A stretch of DNA of 64,000 bases, taken from the NCBI RefSeq assembly GCF_030066995.1, contig NZ_JASJAP010000001.1, positions 62,001 to 126,000 of the forward strand, in the 5' to 3' direction. Source of the DNA: Erythrobacter sp. (lineage in GTDB: Bacteria; Pseudomonadota; Alphaproteobacteria; Sphingomonadales; Sphingomonadaceae). Below, piece by piece: positions 41,983 to 50,933 of the stretch. The notes under the pieces are model-generated. The model was given only the letters and a program-made list of their open reading frames with translations, did not search any database and was not told where the DNA came from. The position numbers and the translations under genes are program-made. Every line of letters begins with the position of its first letter. Position 1 is the stretch's first letter.

Positions 41983-44343
41983 GTGCGAGGTGTGAATACG
42001 CACGCCCAACCCGTCCAGGAAGCGCCAAGCCGTTTGTCCTATGCCGCTGTGCTTGGCCTGACCGGCGAAAGCGACAGCGATTGGGCGAAATTGCGCGGGA
42101 TGCAGTACGCGGCGCTGTCGGACGTCACGTTCTTTCGGGTCTTTGCCCATGCCATCCTCGCCGTCTTTGTGGCGCAGATCTATCTGAAGACCGCGCCCGC
42201 GCTCTGGTTGGCCGCCTGGATCATAGCTCTGGCTGCGGTGCACGTTGCCGGAGCGCGTTTTGATCGAACCCTCGCCGATGTCGATCGGCGCAAGATCACG
42301 CGGGGGGAGTTCTACCGTCAGTCGCTGACTTCGCTGCTGTCGGGCGCCCTTTGGGGCGCCGCGGTCTTCATCTTTGGGCCCCTGGGTTCGTTCGCCAGCC
42401 TGACCGCCTTGCTGATGGTGATCGCGATCATTGCCTCGGGCGCTATCTACTTTCGCACGTCCGCGCCGCTTGGCGCATCGCTCTACGCAGCGGTCTCTGG
42501 CGCTGCGGTGGCCGTGTATCTGGCGCAGGAAGGTCTCTGGTTCGCGGTCGCAGGCAGCGCGGTCTTCACGGTTACGACGGTGCTCGGCGCGGTGCAGGCC
42601 GGCCAGACCTATCTTGAGGTCCGCCTTTCGCAACACGCCATCATCGAAAAGGAAGAGGTCGTCTCGCTCCTTCTGCGCGAGTTCGAAGAGAACGAGGCCG
42701 ATTGGCTTTGGGAGGTCGATACAGCGCGCCGCCTGCGCGGCGTCAGCCCGCGGTTCGCGTTTGCTCTCAATTCGATCCAGAGCGAGGTCGAAGGGAAGCC
42801 TCTGCTTGAATGCATCACCGGGCGCAGCTGGGATGAAGGTCAGTATCCCGAAAGCCTGCACGAGCTTGCCAACAAGCTGAAGGATCGAGAGAGCTTCGCA
42901 AATCTGGTTGTACAGGTTTCCATCAAAGGCGAAGCGCGCTGGTGGGAGCTCTCCGGAACACCGCTGCGCGACGAGCGCGGCCGCTTCTACGGATTTCGGG
43001 GTGTGGGTTCGGATGTGACCGAACGCCGCCAATCCGATGAGAAAATCGCCTACCTTGCGCGTTTCGACACGCTCACTTCGCTTCCCAACCGCTTGCAGCT
43101 GACCGAAGCTCTGGGCGACGCGCTCCGGTTCTCGGAGCAATGGCGCTCACGCTGCGCGTTGCTGATGGTCGACTTGGACCGGTTCAAGGCGGTGAACGAT
43201 TCGCTTGGGCACCTGACCGGCGACAAGCTGCTCGCTCAGGTGTCCTCGCGCCTGCAAATGCTGATGGATGAGAACACGATTTGCGGGCGTCTGGGCGGAG
43301 ATGAATTTGCGATCGTGATCCGCGAGGCGACCAACGCCGAGCAGGTCGAGAAATTGGCGCGCCGCGTGATCGAGGCGCTTTCCGAGCCCTATCAGGTTGA
43401 GCAGCACACGCTTTACGTCGGTGCCAGCGTCGGCTCCGCTTACGGCCCGCGCGATGGCGAAAGCGTTGAGGAACTGATGCGCAACGCTGACCTGGCGCTT
43501 TACCGCGCAAAGGATGTGGGCGGGGGTGAGCACTGCCGGTTCGAGCCGGTTCTCCACGCGTCCGCCGAGGAGCGGCGCAAGCTCGAAGTCTCGCTGCGCA
43601 AGGCGCTGGGACGCGATGAAATGGTGCTGCACTATCAGCCCGTGGTTGACGCGCGCAGCGAAAGCATTGTGAGCTTCGAAGCGTTGGTGCGCTGGAACAG
43701 CGCCGATCATGGTTTCGTAAGCCCGGGAAAGTTCATTCCGCTCGCCGAGGAGACCCGGCTGATTGTTCCGATCGGCAAGTGGGTGCTGCGTCAGGCCTGC
43801 ATGGAGGCGCGCTCCTGGCCCGAGCACATCAAGGTCAACGTCAACGTGTCACCCGAGCAATTGCTCGAACCGGACTTCCATCAGGACGTGGTCGATGTTC
43901 TGGCGGCGACAGGCCTGCGCCCCGACCGCCTCGAGATCGAAGTCACCGAGAGTATCTTCCTGCGCGACGCGTCCGTGGCGCGCAGCGCACTGGAACAGGC
44001 CATGGCGCTGGGTTGCTCGGTCGCGCTGGATGATTTCGGAACCGGGTATTCCTCGCTCGGTTACCTGCGCAAACTGCGTTTTTCGACCATCAAGGTCGAC
44101 CGCACCTTTGTCCAGGGCGCTTCGCAAGGCAGCAACGAAAGTCTGGCGATCATCAACGCGGTTGTGGCCATGGCCAAAAGCCTCGACATGACGACCACGG
44201 CCGAAGGCGTCGAAAGCGAGGAAGAAGCGGAGCTCATTCGCAATCTGGGCTGCGACAAGATCCAGGGCTTCTACTTTGGCCGGCCCATGTCGAACGAGGA
44301 GGCGCGGCGCCTGTTCAATACCCCCCAGGCGAAGCGCGCCTGA
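41983..44343 (+). CDS. Membrane GGDEF-EAL protein with PAS domain
   Basis: A 786-residue cyclic-di-GMP protein. The order is an N-terminal membrane region of about five helices (residues 40-200), a PAS domain with PAC end (about 225-345), GGDEF (RLGGDEFAIVIRE, GGDEF motif from residue 438) and EAL (SFEALVRW, Glu at 566; later DDFGTGYSSLGYLR and FSTIKVDRTFV). Both catalytic signatures are complete, so synthesis, breakdown or both are possible. The start is GTG 41983. The 195 bp upstream hold no gene. Converges with purQ 14 bp away. Confidence 0.93.
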   Translation: MRGVNTHAQPVQEAPSRLSYAAVLGLTGESDSDWAKLRGMQYAALSDVTFFRVFAHAILAVFVAQIYLKTAPALWLAAWIIALAAVHVAGARFDRTLADVDRRKITRGEFYRQSLTSLLSGALWGAAVFIFGPLGSFASLTALLMVIAIIASGAIYFRTSAPLGASLYAAVSGAAVAVYLAQEGLWFAVAGSAVFTVTTVLGAVQAGQTYLEVRLSQHAIIEKEEVVSLLLREFEENEADWLWEVDTARRLRGVSPRFAFALNSIQSEVEGKPLLECITGRSWDEGQYPESLHELANKLKDRESFANLVVQVSIKGEARWWELSGTPLRDERGRFYGFRGVGSDVTERRQSDEKIAYLARFDTLTSLPNRLQLTEALGDALRFSEQWRSRCALLMVDLDRFKAVNDSLGHLTGDKLLAQVSSRLQMLMDENTICGRLGGDEFAIVIREATNAEQVEKLARRVIEALSEPYQVEQHTLYVGASVGSAYGPRDGESVEELMRNADLALYRAKDVGGGEHCRFEPVLHASAEERRKLEVSLRKALGRDEMVLHYQPVVDARSESIVSFEALVRWNSADHGFVSPGKFIPLAEETRLIVPIGKWVLRQACMEARSWPEHIKVNVNVSPEQLLEPDFHQDVVDVLAATGLRPDRLEIEVTESIFLRDASVARSALEQAMALGCSVALDDFGTGYSSLGYLRKLRFSTIKVDRTFVQGASQGSNESLAIINAVVAMAKSLDMTTTAEGVESEEEAELIRNLGCDKIQGFYFGRPMSNEEARRLFNTPQAKRA

Positions 44344-44357
44344 GCGCTTACGATCGT

Positions 44358-45047
44358 CTAAGCCGAAACGAGGCTTTCGACCACGTTCTCGAACAGCCGG
44401 CGCCCGTCCGCGCCGCCAAGGCTTGGATGCGCGGCCTGGGCCATGGCGCGCTCGGGATGCGGCATCATGCCGAGAACCCGGCCATTGGCGCTCAGCACCC
44501 CTGCAATATCGCGCTGCGACCCGTTTACTGGCTCGCTGTAGCGAAAGGCGATGCGGTCCTCCGCCTCAAGCGCTTCCAGAGTGGCTGCGTCGGCGAAGTA
44601 GTTTCCGTCATGATGCGCGATGGGAACGCGAAGGGTTTCGCCCCTGGCAAAGCCGCTGGTGAACGGCGAGCTCGTGTTCACCACCGTCAGTTCCACCGTG
44701 CGGCAGAGAAAACGCTGGCCCGCGTTGCGCATCAGAACGCCGGGCAGAAGGCCGCTCTCGCACAGCACCTGGAAGCCGTTGCACACACCCAGCACGGCAA
44801 CACCTCGTCCAGCGGCGGCGGCAACGGCGCGCATGATCGGGCTCTTGGCGGCCATCGCCCCGGCGCGCAAATAGTCACCGTAGGAAAAGCCCCCGGGCAG
44901 CGCGATGAAATCGAGGCCTGCGGGAAGATCCGCGTCGCCGTGCCAGACACGGGTGGGCGCGTTGCCCGTGACGGCCTCGATCGCCACCGCCATGTCGCGG
45001 TCACAATTCGAGCCCGGAAAGGTGATGACGGCCGTTTTAAAGGCCAT
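44358..45047 (-). CDS. purQ: Phosphoribosylformylglycinamidine synthase subunit PurQ
   Basis: Glutaminase subunit of FGAM synthase, delivering ammonia to PurL in purine synthesis. The 229-residue class I amidotransferase has the opening [20 protein letters not shown], the nucleophile elbow [27 protein letters not shown] and the final GMMPHPERA with catalytic His and Glu. Its ATG overlaps the last base of the purS stop (TGATG), so the two are coupled. The partner purL is not in the window. Confidence 0.97.
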   Translation of the reverse strand: MAFKTAVITFPGSNCDRDMAVAIEAVTGNAPTRVWHGDADLPAGLDFIALPGGFSYGDYLRAGAMAAKSPIMRAVAAAAGRGVAVLGVCNGFQVLCESGLLPGVLMRNAGQRFLCRTVELTVVNTSSPFTSGFARGETLRVPIAHHDGNYFADAATLEALEAEDRIAFRYSEPVNGSQRDIAGVLSANGRVLGMMPHPERAMAQAAHPSLGGADGRRLFENVVESLVSA

Positions 45048-45292
45048 CAGGCGGTCTCCTCAGAGAGCGTTTCGATGGCGAAATCCTCGATCACCGTGTT
45101 GGCGAGAAGCTTTTCGCACATGTTTGTGAGTGCGCTTAGCGAGGTTCCTTGCGCCACATCCATTTCGATTAGCCGACCGATACGCACATCCTCGACCCCT
45201 TCAAAGCCCAGTCCTTCCAGCGCGTGGTGAACCGCGCGCCCCTGCGGATCGAGGACGCCGGGCTTGAGGCGGACATGGATGCGAACTTTCAT
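45047..45292 (-). CDS. purS: Phosphoribosylformylglycinamidine synthase subunit PurS
   Basis: Small subunit (81 residues) that bridges PurQ and PurL in the three-part FGAM synthase. It begins [20 protein letters not shown], the family signature, then [15 protein letters not shown] and the cysteine-containing helix [18 protein letters not shown]. The start is ATG 45292. In many alphaproteobacteria purC lies directly upstream; here purC is 7.8 kb away on the same strand, beyond a block of three unrelated genes. Confidence 0.96.
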   Translation of the reverse strand: MKVRIHVRLKPGVLDPQGRAVHHALEGLGFEGVEDVRIGRLIEMDVAQGTSLSALTNMCEKLLANTVIEDFAIETLSEETA

Positions 45293-45441
45293 GGGCGAGG
45301 GGCCTTCTTGGTCGAGCGCCTGCGGATGAGCGCGGGTTTGTTCGCGAGCGCCCTTAGCGCGCTTTTCTCTCGCGCGCACCCTGCCTTGAGACAGTTTTAC
45401 TCGGCGCGCTGGCGTGGGAACAACGTCTTGCAGGCTTAAAA

Positions 45442-45459
45442 GTGTCACCGAACTGCCAC
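45442..45459 (+). promoter_or_regulatory. Pho-box-like direct repeat upstream of TonB receptor
   Basis: GTGTCAC and CTGCCAC are spaced by four bases (18 bp in all), which resembles the 7-4-7 layout of PhoB boxes (CTGTCAT repeated). Each half matches at 5 of 7 positions. It lies 135 bp before the receptor ATG in a 301-bp divergent region with no other gene. A single weak box is suggestive only. Confidence 0.3.
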
Positions 45460-45593
45460 ATTGCGCGCCAGATCGTCACGAGAGCGTCCCCTTCACGCGC
45501 GGGGGCCCGGCTTGCGCCTCGCAAGAATCGCCGAATTCTGGCAGCGCCTGCGCCGCGCCTTTTCTCATCGCGTAAAAACCAGGGGCCTGTGTC

Positions 45594-47810
45594 ATGTCGA
45601 ATCGTCTGTCTATCGTCCATGCGCTCTGGACGAGCACCACCGCAATCACCGCCGCGGCTTTTGCATTCGCCGCTCCCGCCGCTGCGCAGGACACCGAAAC
45701 CGCTGAAGCCGACGATGGAAAGCTTCCGTCGATCATCGTTACGGCCAACCGCCGCGAAGAAAACCTGCAGGATGTGCCGGTCTCCGCAGAGATTCTTGAC
45801 GAGGGTCGGATTGACGCGGTGTTCTCAGCCGCGGGTGACATTACCGCGCTCGCCGGTTCGGTCCCTGGCCTCAATGTCGAAAGCTCGAACGGTCGCGTTG
45901 CGCCGCGCTTTTACATTCGCGGCCTTGGCAACACCGATTTTGACCTAGCCGCCTCGCAGCCCGTTTCGGTTCTGCTGGACGAAGTCGTGCTTGAAAACGT
46001 CACGCTCAAATCCTTCCCGATCTTTGATGTGGAGCGGGTTGAGGTGCTGCGCGGCCCGCAGGGCACGCTGTTTGGTCGCAACACGCCGGCGGGTATTGTC
46101 AAGATCGACAGCATCAAACCAAGCTTTGAGGATGACGTCCAACTGGGCCTGAGCTTCGGCTCGTTTGACACGATCACCGCAAACGCCGCTATGGGCGGTG
46201 GTATCGTCGAAGAGACGCTCGCGTTTCGAGTCTCGACCCAGTTTCAGCGCCGCGGCGACTGGATCGACAACGATTTCACCGGCGAGCAAGACGTTCTGGG
46301 CGGCTTCACCGATATTGCCATTCGCGGTCAGCTGATGCTGACGCCGGACGAAAGCAACCGGTTCAAGGCGCTCGCATCGGTCAATTTCCGCGATCTCGAT
46401 GGCACTTCGACCATCTTTCGTGCCAACGTGCTCGGGCCGGGGAATAACAATCTCAACGAAAACTACGACCGTGGCGCGGTTTCTTTCGACGCGGGTGGTG
46501 GCAACCCTTCGGAATACCAGCAACTCGGCGCAACTCTCAATCTGAGCTATGAATTTGAGGGCGCAACGCTCACCTCGATTACCAGCTATTGGGAAAGCGA
46601 TGGCTTTTCACGCGGGGATGTCGACGGTGGCAACCTGGTGACGGGCCCTGGCTTCATCCCGTTCCCGTCCGACACGCAGGACTCGATCGATCTGGAGCAG
46701 TACACGCAGGAAGTGCGCCTCGCTTCGAACGGTGAAGGGCCGTTGAGCTGGCAGATTGGCGGGTTCTACTTCAGCAGCGATTTCGACGTCACAACAGTGG
46801 GGTTCGATTTCCCGCCGCCCGTCACGGTCAATCACACCAACGATGCGTGGGCTGCTTTCGGCCAGGTGTCTTACCAGCTTAACGAGATACTCCGGGTGAC
46901 GGGCGGCCTGCGCTACACCGACGATGAAAAGGATTTCATCGTTGTCGAAGGCGCCCCGCCGCAGCCCGTTTCGGTGCAGGATGATAATGTAGACTGGGAT
47001 ATCAGTCTGTTCGCCGATGTGTCTGCGGACACCAGCCTTTACGCCCGCGTCGCCAACGCGTTCCGCGCGCCGACGATCCAGGGCCGCGATGTCGCATTCT
47101 TCAGCGCGCCAAGCGTCGCTGAATCGGAGAACATCACCAGCTATGAAGTCGGCTTCAAGAGCGAGCTGGCCGACAACGCCATTCGCATCAACGGCGCGGT
47201 GTTCTACTACACTGTTGAAGATCCCCAGTTCACCGCGGTGGGCGGAGAGGCAAACCTCGTCCAGCTGATCAACGCCAATGAGGGCGAGGCCTATGGCTTC
47301 GAGCTCGACACTGCTTTCCAGTTGACACCTGAACTGCTCTTCACGCTGGGCGTTGCGTACAACAACACCGAGATCAAGGATGACAGCCTGGCGGTTGGCG
47401 TTTGCGCTCAGTGCACCGTGACCGATCCGACGGTCGAGATCGATGGCGTCACGCGGGCGTTGGTCGACGGCAACCCGTTCCCCAACGCGCCCGAGTGGAG
47501 CGGCGACTTCACCGCGAGCTACACGATCCCGGTTGGCGACAACGATGCGTTCTTCATCTTCACCGACTGGGTCTATCTGGGCGACACCAACTTCCTGCTT
47601 TACGAGAGCCAGGAATTCAACGCCGACAGCCGCATCGAAGGCGGCTTGCGCGTCGGGTACCGCGGCAATGACGGTGAGTACGAAATCGCTGTGTTTGCTC
47701 GCAATATCACCAATGAAGACAACGTGCTCGGTGTCATTGACTTCAACAACAACACAGCGTTTGTGAACGATCCGCGCGTGATCGGCGTGTCGGTCGGCTT
47801 TAATTACTAA
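45594..47810 (+). CDS. TonB-dependent outer-membrane receptor
   Basis: A 738-residue receptor for energised uptake across the outer membrane. It has a signal peptide (hydrophobic TAITAAAFAFAAPAAAQ), a TonB-box-like SIIVTANRRE, a plug domain with LQDVPVSAEI, APRFYIRGLGNTDFDL and VERVEVLRGPQGTLFGRNTP, then a 22-strand barrel ending in RVIGVSVGFNY with a terminal aromatic. It is typical of the large sphingomonad receptor group with unknown ligands. It is convergent with the M16 peptidase gene and followed by a terminator at 47868. A weak Pho-box-like element lies upstream. Confidence 0.93.
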   Translation: MSNRLSIVHALWTSTTAITAAAFAFAAPAAAQDTETAEADDGKLPSIIVTANRREENLQDVPVSAEILDEGRIDAVFSAAGDITALAGSVPGLNVESSNGRVAPRFYIRGLGNTDFDLAASQPVSVLLDEVVLENVTLKSFPIFDVERVEVLRGPQGTLFGRNTPAGIVKIDSIKPSFEDDVQLGLSFGSFDTITANAAMGGGIVEETLAFRVSTQFQRRGDWIDNDFTGEQDVLGGFTDIAIRGQLMLTPDESNRFKALASVNFRDLDGTSTIFRANVLGPGNNNLNENYDRGAVSFDAGGGNPSEYQQLGATLNLSYEFEGATLTSITSYWESDGFSRGDVDGGNLVTGPGFIPFPSDTQDSIDLEQYTQEVRLASNGEGPLSWQIGGFYFSSDFDVTTVGFDFPPPVTVNHTNDAWAAFGQVSYQLNEILRVTGGLRYTDDEKDFIVVEGAPPQPVSVQDDNVDWDISLFADVSADTSLYARVANAFRAPTIQGRDVAFFSAPSVAESENITSYEVGFKSELADNAIRINGAVFYYTVEDPQFTAVGGEANLVQLINANEGEAYGFELDTAFQLTPELLFTLGVAYNNTEIKDDSLAVGVCAQCTVTDPTVEIDGVTRALVDGNPFPNAPEWSGDFTASYTIPVGDNDAFFIFTDWVYLGDTNFLLYESQEFNADSRIEGGLRVGYRGNDGEYEIAVFARNITNEDNVLGVIDFNNNTAFVNDPRVIGVSVGFNY

Positions 47811-47867
47811 GTCGAAAAGACGGGGCTCGCCTCACCTGTTGTGAGGCGCGCCCGCGTTGCAAGACAA

Positions 47868-47905
47868 GGGCTGGCGGGAGGCGACCTGCCAGCCCTTTCC
47901 TTTGG
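47868..47905 (+). terminator. Rho-independent terminator after TonB receptor
   Basis: GGGCTGGC (47868-47875) pairs with GCCAGCCC (47888-47895), followed by TTTCCTTT. A smaller hairpin, GCCTCAC with GTGAGGC, lies just before it. It separates the receptor from the convergent M16 peptidase gene. Confidence 0.8.
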
Positions 47906-47919
47906 CCTTCAGGCGCGTG

Positions 47920-50832
47920 CTATTCGCGGCCTCCCGCCTCAGCGAACTCGGCAGTCGCTTTGGCCTTTGCAGCCTCGCTGGGTGCAACGATGAAAGTCAC
48001 TGCGGCCTCTGGCTTCAGGTATTGAGCCGCCGCCGCTCGCACGTCCTCGACGCTGACCGCCTTGAGCGTATCGGGATAGGCGAAATAGCGATCAATTCGC
48101 TCAGGCTCGCTCTGAGCGCGCGCGGTGAGGGCGGCGTACCCGCCCAGACCTTTCAGAGCGTTCTCATGCTTTTCCAGCAGGGGCTTGCGGGCGCGTTCGA
48201 GCAGATCTTCGGTGATGGCGTCGCCCGCCAGGTCGGCCAGCATGGCAGCAATTGCAGCGCGCGCTTCCTCGATCTGGCTGTCCTCAAGCGCTACATTAAT
48301 CAGGATTGTACCGTAATCACGATAATGGTGGCTTAGGTTGACACTGGCGCCGGGGGAGTATGCCTGGCCAAGCTCTTCGCGGATGCGGTCGATAAGCTCC
48401 AACTGCAGCACGCGCCCCAGCATCTGCAGGCGTACTGTCTCTTCGAAATCGGTGTCGTCGGTCGCGGGCCAGAACATCCGCAAGAGCGCCTGATCGGCTT
48501 CGCCGTCGTGCTCGATGACGCGGGTTGATCGATCCTGGGTAAAGCCGCGGCTGCGCGCCTCGTCGCGCGGCCGGAATGCATTTTCGCGTTCGGGAAGCGC
48601 GCCAAAGGTCGAAGCAACGGCGGCGATCGCGGCGTCTTCCTCGACGTCGCCCACAATCGCGATTTCGATTGCACCGTTGGCCAGTCGGTCGCCGATGACC
48701 GCTTCCAGGCCATCGTAGTCGAGCGCCTTGAACGCGTCCTGGGGTTGCAGTGTGAAGCGCGGATCGGCGTCCGACAGCTCGCGGCCCTGCACAGCGCTGA
48801 GGGCTCGGCTGGGGGTCGAACGGAGCGTCTCGAAGAAGTTCTTGATCCCTTTCCGGAACTGTTCGACGCCCTCGGCCCGATAGCCTGGATCGGTCAACAA
48901 AGCGGCGAACAATTGCATTTGCAGGTCAAGATCGCGCGGGGTTGTGGTCGCCGACATCACGAAGCTGTCGGCGTTGGATGCCAGACCGAAACCGACGCTG
49001 CGACCGGCCAGAATGGTCGAGAGTTCATCGACACTGTGCGCCCCCAGCCCCCCTGCGGACAGAGAGCTCGCCAGATAGACCGCGAGCGGGTCCTCCCTTG
49101 TGCTCATCAGATTGCCGCCATCGATCGACACGCTCACACTGATACGGTCTTCGCGAATGTCTGTTGTCTTGAGATTCAATCGAACAGCGTTGTCGAAGAC
49201 GACCTGCCGGATACCGAGCTGCTCCTCGGCCGTGTCCGTGACGATAGCGCCGGGCTTTCCGAAGTCGGTGTAGGCAAACTGAGTAGACCCGTTATCGGTC
49301 GGCGGCGTGATCGGCAAAGCCATCCCTGCACGAAAGGCTGAGCGCAGCGCGTCTTCGCCGCCCTCGGGCGCCTCGCGCCCCTGAAAACGGATCAACGGAT
49401 CGTCAAGCCGTATGACGTGCTCCTTGAAAGCGGCATACACGCTTTTCGGCGTGATCTCGGGCGCAAAGGTCTCGAACAGTTCAAGGCGGTGCTCCGGCGT
49501 GGTGGGAACAATCTCATCGCCCACAAGCGACAGCGCTGCGCCGACAAAGGCCGCGTTGTTGCGCGTGTCTTTTGCCTTTACCGCGTTTTCGAGGGCTGAA
49601 CGTCGGCGGGCGAGTTGCTCGTCCACCTCGGCCTGCGTGAAGCCATAGGTCAGCGCTTCATTATAGACCTGGACGGCGGCCAGCACGCCCTCGCGCCAGG
49701 CGCCATCGACGCTCGCCACATTGATCCCCGTCGTCCGCGCGTCTTCGAAGAAGTTGCCCTGGCTGAAGTTTGCGCCCCGGAAAGGCGCGTCTTCGGCCCG
49801 TGCAAGACGGGCAAGGCGACGATTGACGATCGCGTATCCGATCCCGCGCAGCGTGGCCCGCTTGCGGTTTGCGATCGTGTCCGGTTCATCGCGCCATTCG
49901 CCGAACTGGACGATCGAAACGCTCTCTGAAAGCGAAGGATCGGTGTAGATATCCGTTAGGCCTTTTTGCGTGATATCGACCGGGCCCGTGACGGGCTCTT
50001 CGGGAGCGGAAGGGCCCGTCCAGCTTGCAAACCGTTCGCGCAGCTTGGCTTCCATCATCTCGACCGGGTAATCGCCGACGATGACTATCACCGTGTTGTC
50101 CGGCACATAGGTACGCTCGTAGAGGGCGCGGATCGTCTCGGAACTGGCGCTCTCGATCACGTCGAGCGTGCCGATCGGCAAGCGCTCGGCAAACCGGGCC
50201 TCGGGCGCGTAGAATTCGAAACCGTCTTCTTGAGCGCGCTGCTGGTAATTGCGCCGGTCGCGCCGCTCGGCAAGGATAACGCCGCGTTCACGCTCCACCG
50301 CGTCTTCGGCAATGGTAAGCTCGCTCGCGGTTTCGCGCATCAGCATGAGCGCGGTGTCAAGCAGGTCTTCATCGTTGCGCGGCAGGTTGAGCATGTAGGT
50401 CACCGAATCAAGGCCGGTGCCCGCATTGGTATCGGCCCCGAACGCCAGACCTTTGCGCTCCAGAAGCTTGATCATCTCGCCTTCGGGAATGCCCGTTGAT
50501 CCGTTGAAGGCCATATGCTCAAGATAGTGCGCGAGACCACGCTCGGTGTCGGTCTCCTCCAGCGATCCGCTGCCGATCCGCATGCGCACCAGAGCGGTGC
50601 CTTCGGGCGTCGCGTTCTGGCGCAGTATGTAGCGCATTCCGTTATCGAGTTCGCCAAAGGTGTATCCGGGATCGACCTCGATATCGCTCGTCTCGAAGGC
50701 CCATGTCGGCTCGGCGCGCTCCGCGCGCGCTTCCACGTCCGGGTGATTCTGAGCGGCAAGTGAGTGTACAAGGACGGAATTGGAGAGAGCCAGGAACAGG
50801 CTTGCGACAAGCAGGTGGATGCGGGTGATCAT
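47920..50832 (-). CDS. M16 family zinc metallopeptidase (two-domain, exported)
   Basis: A 970-residue insulinase-type peptidase. An N-terminal signal (LLVASLFLALSNSVLVHSLA) is followed by an active M16 domain with inverse zinc motif HYLEH (H102-H106), MAFNGSTGIPEGEM after it and the third ligand in AVERERGVILAERRD. The second half repeats the fold without the motif (QMLGRVLQLELIDRIREELG). These enzymes degrade peptides inside a closed chamber. It is followed by no gene on its own strand until purS and lies 101 bp downstream of the DUF3857 gene, likely the same transcript. Confidence 0.93.
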   Translation of the reverse strand: MITRIHLLVASLFLALSNSVLVHSLAAQNHPDVEARAERAEPTWAFETSDIEVDPGYTFGELDNGMRYILRQNATPEGTALVRMRIGSGSLEETDTERGLAHYLEHMAFNGSTGIPEGEMIKLLERKGLAFGADTNAGTGLDSVTYMLNLPRNDEDLLDTALMLMRETASELTIAEDAVERERGVILAERRDRRNYQQRAQEDGFEFYAPEARFAERLPIGTLDVIESASSETIRALYERTYVPDNTVIVIVGDYPVEMMEAKLRERFASWTGPSAPEEPVTGPVDITQKGLTDIYTDPSLSESVSIVQFGEWRDEPDTIANRKRATLRGIGYAIVNRRLARLARAEDAPFRGANFSQGNFFEDARTTGINVASVDGAWREGVLAAVQVYNEALTYGFTQAEVDEQLARRRSALENAVKAKDTRNNAAFVGAALSLVGDEIVPTTPEHRLELFETFAPEITPKSVYAAFKEHVIRLDDPLIRFQGREAPEGGEDALRSAFRAGMALPITPPTDNGSTQFAYTDFGKPGAIVTDTAEEQLGIRQVVFDNAVRLNLKTTDIREDRISVSVSIDGGNLMSTREDPLAVYLASSLSAGGLGAHSVDELSTILAGRSVGFGLASNADSFVMSATTTPRDLDLQMQLFAALLTDPGYRAEGVEQFRKGIKNFFETLRSTPSRALSAVQGRELSDADPRFTLQPQDAFKALDYDGLEAVIGDRLANGAIEIAIVGDVEEDAAIAAVASTFGALPERENAFRPRDEARSRGFTQDRSTRVIEHDGEADQALLRMFWPATDDTDFEETVRLQMLGRVLQLELIDRIREELGQAYSPGASVNLSHHYRDYGTILINVALEDSQIEEARAAIAAMLADLAGDAITEDLLERARKPLLEKHENALKGLGGYAALTARAQSEPERIDRYFAYPDTLKAVSVEDVRAAAAQYLKPEAAVTFIVAPSEAAKAKATAEFAEAGGRE

Positions 50833-50933
50833 GGGGCGGCTTTTACTCTCCTAAAGGCGCTTGTCGCATTTTGGGCGCGCAACGTAATGCCGATGTAACG
50901 CATGAAAGAGCACAAAGGCCCCCACGCCGCGCT

